NCBI GenBank assembly: GCA_002449635.1
Contig: DJXF01000101.1
Location: forward strand, 1,229 to 6,787
Length of the DNA: 5,559 nt
Source: Clostridiales bacterium UBA7011
GTDB taxonomy: Bacteria; Bacillota; Clostridia; Oscillospirales; Butyricicoccaceae
Direction: 5' to 3'
In this document: piece by piece, positions 1 to 5,556 of the stretch
Numbering within the stretch: position 1 is the stretch's first letter
Layout of the letters: each line of letters opens with the position of its first letter
Translations under genes and position numbers: made by a program
Notes under the pieces: generated by a model
Told to the model about the DNA's origin: nothing
What the model saw: the letters and a program-made list of their open reading frames with translations, nothing else
Database searches by the model: none

Positions 1-1646
1 CAGGCCACGGTCTGCTGCCCGTCTGCCGAACGGCGGGCGAAGGCAAACACGGTTGCCGGTGCGCCGGGCGTGTCCAGCCAGCGGAACGCACGCGGGTCAT
101 ATTCCGTATCAAACAGCGCGCGGTGCTCCAGACCGATTTTGTGCAGCCTGCGGCAGTAGCGGTTGAATGCGTCATGTGTCGGGTAAGTCATGAGATTCCA
201 GCCGAGCTCCTTGTTCTCATCCCACTCGCGGAACTCCGCCAGCTCATTGCCCATGAAATTGAGCACCTTGCCCGGGTGTGCGCACATATAGAGATACAGC
301 AGGCGCGCCTGACTGAATTTCTGCTCATAGCTGCCCCACATTTTGTCCACAATCGTATGCTTGCCGTGAACAACCTCGTCGTGTGACAGCGGCAGAATGA
401 ACAGATCATTATAAAAATACGCCATCGAGAACATCAGCATGTGCCGCGCGTGATAGCGGTCGTTCGGGTGCAGGGACAGATATTTCAGCGTGTCATTCAT
501 CCAGCCGAGATCCCATTTGTAATCAAAGCCCAGTCCGCCGTACTGCGGCGGGGCAGTGACCTTGAGATAGTTGGAGGAATCCTCTGCCATCAGCATGACC
601 TGCGGATACGTCTCCCGCAGATAATAGTTGGCGTTTTTGAGAAACCATACGCCGGGGTCATTGATGTTGCCGTTGGGGTCTCCGTTTTTGAATATCAGCT
701 GGGAGACCGCGTCATAGCGCAGACCGTCGATGTGATACATCTGAATCCAGAAATCCAGGGAGGATTTCATAAAGGACAGCGTGTGCGGCTTGGTGTAGTC
801 GAACAGCACGGTTCCCCATTCCGTGTACCGCTCCGCCTCGTTGCCCGATTCATAGACAAAGCCGCCGTCGAATTGGTGAAGACCGAAGAAATCGGTCACG
901 AAATGCAGCGGTACCACATCGAGAATCACGCCGATGCCCGCCTGATGACAGCGGTCAATCAATTCCATCAGACCGTGGGGCTCGCCGTAGCGGCTGGTGG
1001 CGGAAAAATAACCGGTTGCCTGATAGCCCCACGAACCGTCAAACGGGTATTCCGTCAGCGGCATCAGCTCGATATGGGAAAAGCCCTGTTCCTTTATATA
1101 GGGAATCAGCTGATCGGCGAGCTCACGATAGGTGAGCATCCGTCCGAATTCCTGCTCCTCCGGTGTGGGCGCATCCGCGCGGTTGTCCAGATCGCGCCGC
1201 CATGAGCCCGCGTGCAGCTCATAAATGCTCATCGGGCGCGTGTAATTTTTGCTGCGTGTGCGCATCCAGTCGGAATCGCCCCAGTTGTAGCCGCCGAGGT
1301 CATAGACAACCGATGCACTCGACGGGCGCAGCTCGGAGTAAAAGGCGAACGGGTCGGCGCGGTCGATAACCCGCCCTTCCTGCGTGGTGGTGCGGTATTT
1401 ATACAGCGCGCCCTGCGGAATATCGCGGCAGAAAATGCTCCAGACACCGTCCTCACGGCGGTCCATCTGCCAGCCGTTCCAGCCATTGAAATCGCCGACG
1501 AGCTCCATATTAGCTGCATATGGCGCATAGACGCGAAATTCTATGCCGTCCTGCCCGAACTGATGGGAAGAATGCGCGCCGAAAACGCGGTAGGCCTCTG
1601 CGCTCTGACCGGATAAAAACCGGCGGATTTCCTTTTCCAGATTCAT
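1..1646 (-). CDS. glgB: 1,4-alpha-glucan branching enzyme GlgB (3' end cut by window edge)
   Basis: Glycogen branching enzyme, a cytoplasmic GH13 enzyme that cuts alpha-1,4 glucan chains and rejoins them in alpha-1,6 linkage. Reading the minus strand from the ATG at 1646-1644 gives 548 residues with no stop before the edge. Residues about 34-120 resemble the N-terminal CBM48 module (FRVYAP, VGDFNGW, GVW, YKY, ADPFA). The GH13 barrel follows: YELHAGSW (142-149), ELMPLTEYPFDGSWGYQ (193-209), region I DVVPLHF (243-249), region II DGLRYDAV with nucleophile D312, region III MAEDS with acid E355, and region IV LSHDEVVHGK with D423. MGNELAEFREWD (465-476) is also typical of GlgB. Relatives run about 630-730 residues, so most of the C-terminal beta domain lies outside. 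An AGGAG ribosome binding site (1657-1661) sits 10 nt before the start. It is the first gene after its own promoter; other glg genes might follow to the left, which cannot be seen here. Confidence 0.97.
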   Translation of the reverse strand, partial: MNLEKEIRRFLSGQSAEAYRVFGAHSSHQFGQDGIEFRVYAPYAANMELVGDFNGWNGWQMDRREDGVWSIFCRDIPQGALYKYRTTTQEGRVIDRADPFAFYSELRPSSASVVYDLGGYNWGDSDWMRTRSKNYTRPMSIYELHAGSWRRDLDNRADAPTPEEQEFGRMLTYRELADQLIPYIKEQGFSHIELMPLTEYPFDGSWGYQATGYFSATSRYGEPHGLMELIDRCHQAGIGVILDVVPLHFVTDFFGLHQFDGGFVYESGNEAERYTEWGTVLFDYTKPHTLSFMKSSLDFWIQMYHIDGLRYDAVSQLIFKNGDPNGNINDPGVWFLKNANYYLRETYPQVMLMAEDSSNYLKVTAPPQYGGLGFDYKWDLGWMNDTLKYLSLHPNDRYHARHMLMFSMAYFYNDLFILPLSHDEVVHGKHTIVDKMWGSYEQKFSQARLLYLYMCAHPGKVLNFMGNELAEFREWDENKELGWNLMTYPTHDAFNRYCRRLHKIGLEHRALFDTEYDPRAFRWLDTPGAPATVFAFARRSADGQQTVA

Positions 1647-1694
1647 ATGTAGTACGCTCCTGTCTCATCAGCAAAGTGCTTGGATGTTTTACCT

Positions 1695-1723
1695 ATTATA
1701 ACATTGCCGCAAAGACGGCGCAA
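1695..1723 (-). promoter_or_regulatory. Sigma-A extended -10 promoter for glgB
   Basis: Read on the minus strand, a perfect TATAAT (1700-1695) is preceded by TGT, giving the extended -10 form TGnTATAAT. A TTGCGC -35 box (1723-1718) lies exactly 17 bp upstream. The -35 matches only the TTG of the consensus, which the extended -10 would offset. Transcription should start near 1688, leaving a leader of about 40 nt before the glgB ATG. A small inverted repeat (GCCG/CGGC, 1706-1719) fills most of the spacer and could be an operator, but it is short enough to be chance. Confidence 0.75.
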
Positions 1724-1792
1724 TAAAAAGTACAGATGACAGGTAACAGACAGTGTGATTAAAAAATGCCAAAAAATTTACAAAATGAGCAG

Positions 1793-1821
1793 GTGACAAA
1801 CGGAGACCTGTGAGATATAAT
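1793..1821 (+). promoter_or_regulatory. Sigma-A promoter for the Ig-like/NodB-like gene
   Basis: GTGACA (1793-1798) and a perfect TATAAT (1816-1821) are separated by 17 bp, one mismatch in total from the consensus pair. The expected start near 1828 leaves a leader of about 41 nt before the ATG at 1869. The region between this promoter and the divergent glgB promoter is AT-rich and holds no gene. The two -10 boxes are about 115 bp apart, so the promoters do not overlap. Confidence 0.8.
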
Positions 1822-1868
1822 AATTCTGTATCAGTATAGTATTATGCGGCCTCAGAGAGGGAGCTTTT

Positions 1869-3929
1869 ATGAAGAGGATAAAACGAATCGGCTGCGCGTT
1901 GCTGGCAAGTGTGCTGCTGTGCGGCATGCTGTCGGTTGCGGCATGGCGCAGCAATATCAAAACGACAGAGCCGGCGGAAATTCCGACGGTCGCGCTGACG
2001 GCGGAGGTACCGACGGATTATGCGATGCACATAGGTGACCGCGTGCAGCTGCAGATTCCGCCGCAGACGGGCGGAAGCCAGATCCAGCCTGTCTCCGGCT
2101 CGGGCAGCGCAGGCGACCCGGATGACGGTTCGATCAGTCCGGTCGGATCGGGCGACAGTCCGGCTGGTTCGGGTGCGGATGCGCAGACCAATACCGTGCT
2201 GTGGGTTTCGGACAAGTCTGAAATCGCAGAGGTGTCGGAGACCGGCCTCGTCACCGCAAAGGCGGAGGGCATGGCGCAAATCGCCGGTCGGTGTGAAAAC
2301 GGCAGCGTGTTTGTCTGCCGGGTCACGGTATCCGGTTATGCGGTGACCGGCATTGCACTTCATCCGCAGACGGATGCGATGAAAATCGGAGAAACACAGA
2401 AAATTACAGCTGAAATCCAGCCGGAACAGGCGGCGGGCAGTCCGCTGCGCTGGCAGTCGAGCAATCCGGCGGTTTTGACCGTTTCGGAGGACGGCACAGT
2501 TACCGCAGTCGGTGAGGGTGACGCGCAGATTACAGCGGAAACAGAAAACGGGCTGTCTGCGGTGTGCACCATCCGTGTCTCCGGATATCTGCTGACCGGA
2601 CTCGCTGTCGAGCCGGACAAGCTGGAGCTCAGCATCGGTGAAAGCGCCGTGCTGACGGTCAAGCCGCAGCCGGAACAGGCGGAAACCGGAACACTGGTAT
2701 GGAAATCCGAAAATCCCGACATCGCATCAGTTGATGCGGACGGAACGGTTCATGCGAAGGCAGAAGGCACGGTGACGGTCACGGTACAGACGGAGGACGG
2801 CACAAAGCAGGCGGTCTGCACGGTTACTGTCAAGCCGGATGTTGTCATTACAGGCATCCGGATCAATCACAGCACACTGACGCTGACCGAAGGCGACACC
2901 GCTGTACTGAAGGCAGAGATCACACCCGAGGCCCGAAAAGATACCCCGGTTACCTGGACATCGGACAATGCGGCAGTCGTGCGCGTGGACAATAACGGAA
3001 ACATCACAGCAGTCAAGGAAGGACGCGCCATTATTTCCGCCACGGCGGACGGTATGACGGCGACCTGTACGGTAATCGTAAAGAAAAAGTCGGTCAAGCC
3101 GATTGATGCAGAGCCGGAGAAACCGGCGACACCAGTAAAACCGGAGACACCGGCAACGCCATCCCGCTCACCGGTGGTGCCCAATCCGAATACACCGTAT
3201 AACCCGTATACGCCATATTATCCGTACACACCATATTATCCATATGGTCCATACAGCCCGTATTCCCTGTTCCCGTATACAGGTGCGGACGGATTTGATA
3301 TGGGAGGCAGCGGTATTCTCTACCTGCCGGGCACGATGGTTCCGATGGATGGCGCACGGCAGTACACCATGCCGCAGTATATTCCGACGTCGGTTTTCCT
3401 GACGGTGGACAGCGATTTGGGCGCGAATACAGAGACAATTCTGAGCGCACTGGACACAGCGGGCATTCGCGCGACGTTTTTCGTTCCCGTTGACAATCTG
3501 TACGGCGCAGATGATCTGCTGCGCCACATTGCGGGCGACGGACACAGCATCGGTTTGCTGCTGACGCGGGCGCAGGTGGGAGTCAATTCCCCTGCACTGC
3601 TCAACAATGCGAATAAAACGCTTTCCGTTATTACAGGCACGCCGACACGTCTGGTGCGCGTGGCGGGCGGAAGCGCAGGTGCCGTCAATCAGGAGACACT
3701 GCATGCAATGCAGGCTGCCGGTTATCGGCTGTGGGACTGGAGTCAGGCACCGCAGTCCTATGAGGCGGCAATACAGGCGATGGACCGCACAGGCATCGTC
3801 ACGCTGCGCTTTGACAGCAGCGCGGAAACGACGGCACTGCTGCAGAATCTCGCGTCATACATGAGGTATTGCGGCATTCCTGCCATAGGCATCGGCGCCG
3901 GTGACACGCCGGTCTGCGCGGTATCCTGA
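1869..3929 (+). CDS. Exported protein with four BIG_2 Ig-like repeats, Tyr-Pro linker and degenerate NodB-like domain
   Basis: A 686-residue protein of unknown function. Basic residues followed by a hydrophobic stretch (about 8-25) look like a signal peptide with possible cleavage after VAA (25); there is no good lipobox and no C-terminal LPXTG. Four bacterial Ig-like (BIG_2) units lie at about 40-154, 157-237, 240-321 and 327-405, each with the SxNPxxxxVxxxGxVxAxxEG pattern and one Cys in the last strand (C150, C233, C317, C400). Unit 1 carries a Gly/Ser/Asp-rich insert (about 68-107). A Lys-Pro-Glu-Thr linker (411-435) and Tyr-Pro hexapeptides (441-470) follow. Residues about 507-680 resemble a polysaccharide deacetylase (NodB) fold: FLTVDSD, then ATFFVP, GDGHSIG, AGYRLWDWS. 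The metal-binding histidines and the TFDDG motif are missing, so it is probably not an active deacetylase. It may bind the cell wall or a glycan; that is inference. The ATG follows an AGAGGGAG ribosome binding site at 1856-1863. It stands alone between its promoter and terminator. Confidence 0.9.
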   Translation: MKRIKRIGCALLASVLLCGMLSVAAWRSNIKTTEPAEIPTVALTAEVPTDYAMHIGDRVQLQIPPQTGGSQIQPVSGSGSAGDPDDGSISPVGSGDSPAGSGADAQTNTVLWVSDKSEIAEVSETGLVTAKAEGMAQIAGRCENGSVFVCRVTVSGYAVTGIALHPQTDAMKIGETQKITAEIQPEQAAGSPLRWQSSNPAVLTVSEDGTVTAVGEGDAQITAETENGLSAVCTIRVSGYLLTGLAVEPDKLELSIGESAVLTVKPQPEQAETGTLVWKSENPDIASVDADGTVHAKAEGTVTVTVQTEDGTKQAVCTVTVKPDVVITGIRINHSTLTLTEGDTAVLKAEITPEARKDTPVTWTSDNAAVVRVDNNGNITAVKEGRAIISATADGMTATCTVIVKKKSVKPIDAEPEKPATPVKPETPATPSRSPVVPNPNTPYNPYTPYYPYTPYYPYGPYSPYSLFPYTGADGFDMGGSGILYLPGTMVPMDGARQYTMPQYIPTSVFLTVDSDLGANTETILSALDTAGIRATFFVPVDNLYGADDLLRHIAGDGHSIGLLLTRAQVGVNSPALLNNANKTLSVITGTPTRLVRVAGGSAGAVNQETLHAMQAAGYRLWDWSQAPQSYEAAIQAMDRTGIVTLRFDSSAETTALLQNLASYMRYCGIPAIGIGAGDTPVCAVS
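2337..3083 (+). repeat. Tandem Ig-like domain duplications within the CDS (about 83-codon period)
   Basis: Ig-like units 2, 3 and 4 of the exported protein occupy 2337-2579, 2586-2831 and about 2847-3083. The single conserved Cys recurs at residues 150, 233, 317 and 400, a spacing of 83, 84 and 83. An exact 16-nt DNA repeat, CAGCCGGAACAGGCGG, occurs at 2418-2433 and 2667-2682, 249 bp apart. That equals exactly 83 codons in frame and encodes QPEQA both times. The nucleotide identity suggests that units 2 and 3 arose by a fairly recent duplication, or have been kept alike by recombination. Confidence 0.8.
3189..3278 (+). repeat. 18-bp minisatellite encoding Tyr-Pro-rich hexapeptides
   Basis: Five consecutive 18-bp units encode NTPYNP, YTPYYP, YTPYYP, YGPYSP and YSLFPY (residues 441-470). 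The segment is visibly more AT-rich than the flanking coding sequence because of TAT/TAC codons and CCA. It lies between the Pro/Lys/Glu/Thr linker and the C-terminal domain, so it is probably an extended spacer that keeps the terminal domain away from the Ig-like stalk. Such in-frame repeats can vary in copy number between strains. Confidence 0.85.
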
Positions 3930-3948
3930 AGAACATAAGACAGACAGC

Positions 3949-3987
3949 GGCGGCTGTATCGGGAAAATCCGGTGCGGCCGCCCTTTT
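3949..3987 (+). terminator. Rho-independent terminator after the Ig-like/NodB-like gene
   Basis: Twenty bases after the TGA, a 15-nt left arm (3949-3963) pairs with a 15-nt right arm (3968-3982) across an AAAA loop (3964-3967). Eleven pairs are Watson-Crick and four are G-U wobbles; the base of the stem is GGCGGC/GCCGCC. It is followed by CTTTTC, a short T-run (3984-3987). The long GC-rich stem next to a T-run and the position just past a stop codon support termination. Confidence 0.8.
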
Positions 3988-4003
3988 CGCGGGCAGAAAA
4001 AGC

Positions 4004-4012
4004 TGTTATACT
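4004..4012 (+). promoter_or_regulatory. Possible extended -10 promoter for the GntR-type regulator gene
   Basis: TGTTATACT gives an extended -10 (TGn followed by TATACT at 4007-4012), 56 bp before the regulator ATG. The hexamer 17 bp upstream is TTTTCG (3984-3989), a poor -35 that overlaps the T-run of the preceding terminator. The same bases contain GTTATAC, which fits the GTnnnAC core of FadR-type operators (consensus TnGTnnnACnA) but lacks the outer T and A. Autoregulation is possible but weakly supported. Confidence 0.4.
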
Positions 4013-4068
4013 TATATTAGAGAATAAAATGAAATCAGCACAGCTGCAACAGCGGGAGGGATGGCGCG

Positions 4069-4749
4069 ATGGATAGCCGAAAGCTGCTGACCGAAAAAGT
4101 CGCAGATGAGATCGTGCGCACGATCATCGGAAAAGAACGAAAGGCGGGCGACAAGCTGCCCAATGAATTTGAACTGGCGGAAAAGCTGGGTGTCGGACGC
4201 AGTACGGTGCGGGAGGCAATTAAGACGTTGGTCAGCCGCAATGTCGTAGAAATTCGCCGCGGTGCAGGCACCTTTGTCTCGGAGCGCAGCGGTGTGAGCG
4301 AGGACCCGCTCGGTCTGCAGTTTTTGAATGATCCGGTGCGTGTGGCATCCGATTTGCTTGCGCTGCGCTTTCTGCTGGAGCCGCGGCTGGCATCGCTCGC
4401 CGCCGGCAACTGCTCGCCCGAACAGCTGGCAGAGCTGATGGAGCTGTGTGACGCCTGTGAACACGCGATTCTGAGCGGCGATGATTTTGCGGAAGAAAAT
4501 ATGCGGTTTCATGCCGCGATTGCACGCGCTTCGGGCAATGTTGTCGTACCAAACCTCGCCGTGATTCTGTGCGGACCGCCGTCTATGCTGGCGGGAACAC
4601 CGTCGGAACAGACACGGAAGGAGCTTGCGCGAACCACGCGTGAGATTATGTCAGCCATAGCCGCGCGCGATGGCATGGCGGCTTATGATGCGATGCTGCT
4701 GCATCTGGCGCTGTGCCGCCGCAGCATTGCGGAGCAGTCGCTGCAGTGA
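4069..4749 (+). CDS. GntR-family transcriptional regulator, FadR subfamily (FCD domain)
   Basis: A 226-residue DNA-binding regulator, a normal length for the FadR subfamily. Residues about 8-71 form the winged helix-turn-helix: KLPNEFELAEKLGVGRSTVREAI with the recognition helix near 43-51, and the wing RRGAGTFV (63-70). Residues about 95-218 match the all-helical FCD effector domain: LRFLLEPRLASLAA (99-112), FHAAIARASGN (147-157), and a C-terminal IMSAIAARDGMAAYDAMLLHL (193-213). Known members sense small organic acids or sugars acids, often through a metal held by Asp-His-His-His. Here the equivalents appear to be N144, H148, T190 and H212, so two ligands seem lost. The effector and targets are unknown. 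The ATG at 4069 follows GGGAGGG (4054-4060) by 8 nt; an upstream ATG at 4061 is out of frame. The YwlG-like gene begins 51 bp downstream on the same strand. Confidence 0.95.
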   Translation: MDSRKLLTEKVADEIVRTIIGKERKAGDKLPNEFELAEKLGVGRSTVREAIKTLVSRNVVEIRRGAGTFVSERSGVSEDPLGLQFLNDPVRVASDLLALRFLLEPRLASLAAGNCSPEQLAELMELCDACEHAILSGDDFAEENMRFHAAIARASGNVVVPNLAVILCGPPSMLAGTPSEQTRKELARTTREIMSAIAARDGMAAYDAMLLHLALCRRSIAEQSLQ

Positions 4750-4756
4750 TCGCGGA

Positions 4757-4775
4757 AGGTTGTTGTCAACAGCCT
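4757..4775. promoter_or_regulatory. 19-bp near-palindrome between the regulator and the YwlG gene (candidate operator)
   Basis: Centred on T4766, the sequence AGGtTGTTG-t-CAACAgCCT is symmetric except for one position in each arm (T4760 against G4772). It sits 8 bp after the regulator's stop and 25 bp before the next ATG. In RNA the odd pair would be a G-U wobble, but only a 3-nt loop could form and no T-run follows, so it does not look like a terminator. A dyad of this size beside a GntR-family gene is a plausible binding site for that protein. This is inference. Confidence 0.4.
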
Positions 4776-4800
4776 GTGGAAAAAGAGGAGGAATTGTTTG

Positions 4801-5355
4801 ATGGAGCTGAAACAAATTGAACAGCAGACACAGAAGGCCGTAGAGGAAGTTCTCGAACAGGCGAAGCTGCACAAGGGCGACCTGTTTGTCATTGGCTGTT
4901 CCACCAGTGAGGTCGGCGGAGAAAAAATCGGCTCGGCTTCGTCTATGGATATAGCGGGTGCGATTTACCGCGGTGCACAGGCGGCGCTGCAGCCGGCGGG
5001 TATTTTTCTCGCCGCACAGTGCTGTGAACATCTCAACCGTGCCATTATTCTCGAAAAAGAGGCCGCGGAGCGTTACGGTTTGGAGCCGGTCAACGTACTG
5101 CCGCAGCCCAAGGCAGGCGGATCGTTCGCCACAACCTGCTGGCAGAATTTTGCGGAACCGGCTGCGGTGGAGCATGTCCGCGCTCACGCGGGTTTGGATA
5201 TCGGCGGAACGCTGATCGGTATGCATCTGCGGGAAGTAGCTGTTCCGGTGCGGATTGAACAGAAAAACATTGGCAGCGCACCGCTGCTGTGCGCCAGAAC
5301 ACGGCTGAAATTTATCGGCGGTGTGCGCGCACATTATCAGGAGAATCTGCTGTAA
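4801..5355 (+). CDS. ywlG: YwlG/DUF436 (TIGR01440) family protein
   Basis: A 184-residue, probably cytoplasmic protein matching the DUF436/TIGR01440 family typified by Bacillus subtilis YwlG, which is about 180 residues; no biochemical role is established to my knowledge. Diagnostic stretches are all present: GCSTSEVGG (32-40), KIGSASS (42-48), AAQCCEHLNRA (71-81), YGLEPVNVLPQPKAGGS (92-108), VEHVRAHAGLDIGGTLIGMHL (123-143), VAVPVR (146-151) and ARTRLKFIGGVRA (165-177). Family-conserved Cys and His residues (C33, C74, C75, H77, H125, H129, H142) are candidates for an active or metal site, which is inference. AGGAGG (4786-4791) lies 9 nt before the ATG at 4801. The TTG at 4798 in the same frame would lengthen the protein by one residue and is a less likely start. 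It is probably cotranscribed with the regulator, since no promoter is evident in the 51-bp gap. Confidence 0.93.
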   Translation: MELKQIEQQTQKAVEEVLEQAKLHKGDLFVIGCSTSEVGGEKIGSASSMDIAGAIYRGAQAALQPAGIFLAAQCCEHLNRAIILEKEAAERYGLEPVNVLPQPKAGGSFATTCWQNFAEPAAVEHVRAHAGLDIGGTLIGMHLREVAVPVRIEQKNIGSAPLLCARTRLKFIGGVRAHYQENLL

Positions 5356-5371
5356 CTGCAGCGAGCGGGAG

Positions 5372-5408
5372 GCCGGCATCGTTTCGACACAAGCGATGCC
5401 GGCTGTTT
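5372..5408 (+). terminator. Hairpin terminator after the YwlG gene
   Basis: A 13-bp stem is formed by 5372-5384 and 5391-5403 around the 6-nt loop CGACAC, with 12 Watson-Crick pairs and one G-U. The first ten base pairs, GCCGGCATCG/CGATGCCGGC, are perfect. It begins 16 bp after the TAA. The tail is TGTTTC, a weak T-run, so termination may be partial or factor-assisted. Being nearly symmetric, it could also act on transcripts arriving from the right. Confidence 0.65.
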
Positions 5409-5515
5409 CAATGGCGGGATGGCCGGAGAACAAGGGAAATGTTTCTATTTGTGCAGAAAAAAGGCAAAGAATGCTTGTGTTACGCGTCGGAACGTTAAAA
5501 AAGTGAAAATTTTTG

Positions 5516-5544
5516 TTGACAGCAGGGGATTTGCGTGGTATTCT
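5516..5544 (+). promoter_or_regulatory. Strong sigma-A promoter reading out of the right edge
   Basis: A perfect TTGACA (5516-5521) and TATTCT (5539-5544, four of six matches to TATAAT) are separated by exactly 17 bp. An A/T-rich run (about 5494-5514) lies just upstream, like an UP element. The start should fall near 5550-5552, inside the CIRCE-like half-site that follows. The gene driven is outside the window. The stretch 5404-5510 before it shows no gene: its short open frames lack ribosome binding sites and family features. Confidence 0.85.
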
Positions 5545-5547
5545 ATA

Positions 5548-5556
5548 TAAGCACTC
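5548..5556 (+). promoter_or_regulatory. Left half of a probable CIRCE element (HrcA operator), cut by the window edge
   Basis: TAAGCACTC matches the left arm of CIRCE (TTAGCACTC-N9-GAGTGCTAA) at 8 of 9 positions. It lies 3 bp past the -10 box and covers the expected transcription start, which is where HrcA binds to repress groESL or dnaK operons in Firmicutes. Only three bases of the 9-nt spacer are visible, so the right arm cannot be seen. By this reading the next gene is groES, hrcA or another heat-shock gene. A chance match in exactly this position is unlikely but possible. Confidence 0.65.

Noticed and set aside
441..1616. Two sizeable plus-strand open frames (441-1205, 254 residues; 1212-1616, 134 residues)
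   Set aside because: They lie wholly antisense to glgB, whose translation is full of GH13 motifs. They show no family features and no convincing ribosome binding site, so they are GC-driven shadows.
1869..1943. Lipoprotein signal in the exported protein (Cys at residues 9 and 18)
   Set aside because: RIGC comes too early in the signal sequence, and VLLC has Leu where a lipobox needs Gly, Ala or Ser, so signal peptidase I cleavage or membrane anchoring is more likely.
3168..3704. Minus-strand open frame of 178 residues opposite the Tyr-Pro and NodB-like region
   Set aside because: Its repetitive Ile/Trp/Arg composition is the mirror of the Tyr-Pro minisatellite; it is a shadow.
4651..5433. 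Minus-strand open frame of 260 residues across the regulator end and the YwlG gene
   Set aside because: It is antisense to two recognisable genes, is Arg/Gln/Cys-rich and low in family-like features, and would also run through the terminator hairpin.
5289..5506. Short plus-strand open frames overlapping the YwlG 3' end and the following gap
   Set aside because: They start inside the YwlG gene in other frames, cross the terminator hairpin, and have no ribosome binding site or recognisable domain.
4760..5523. Similarity between TTGTTGTCAACAGC (4760-4773) and TTGTTGACAGC (5513-5523)
   Set aside because: The match needs a 3-base gap, and the second copy is mostly the -35 box, so coincidence is the simpler explanation.
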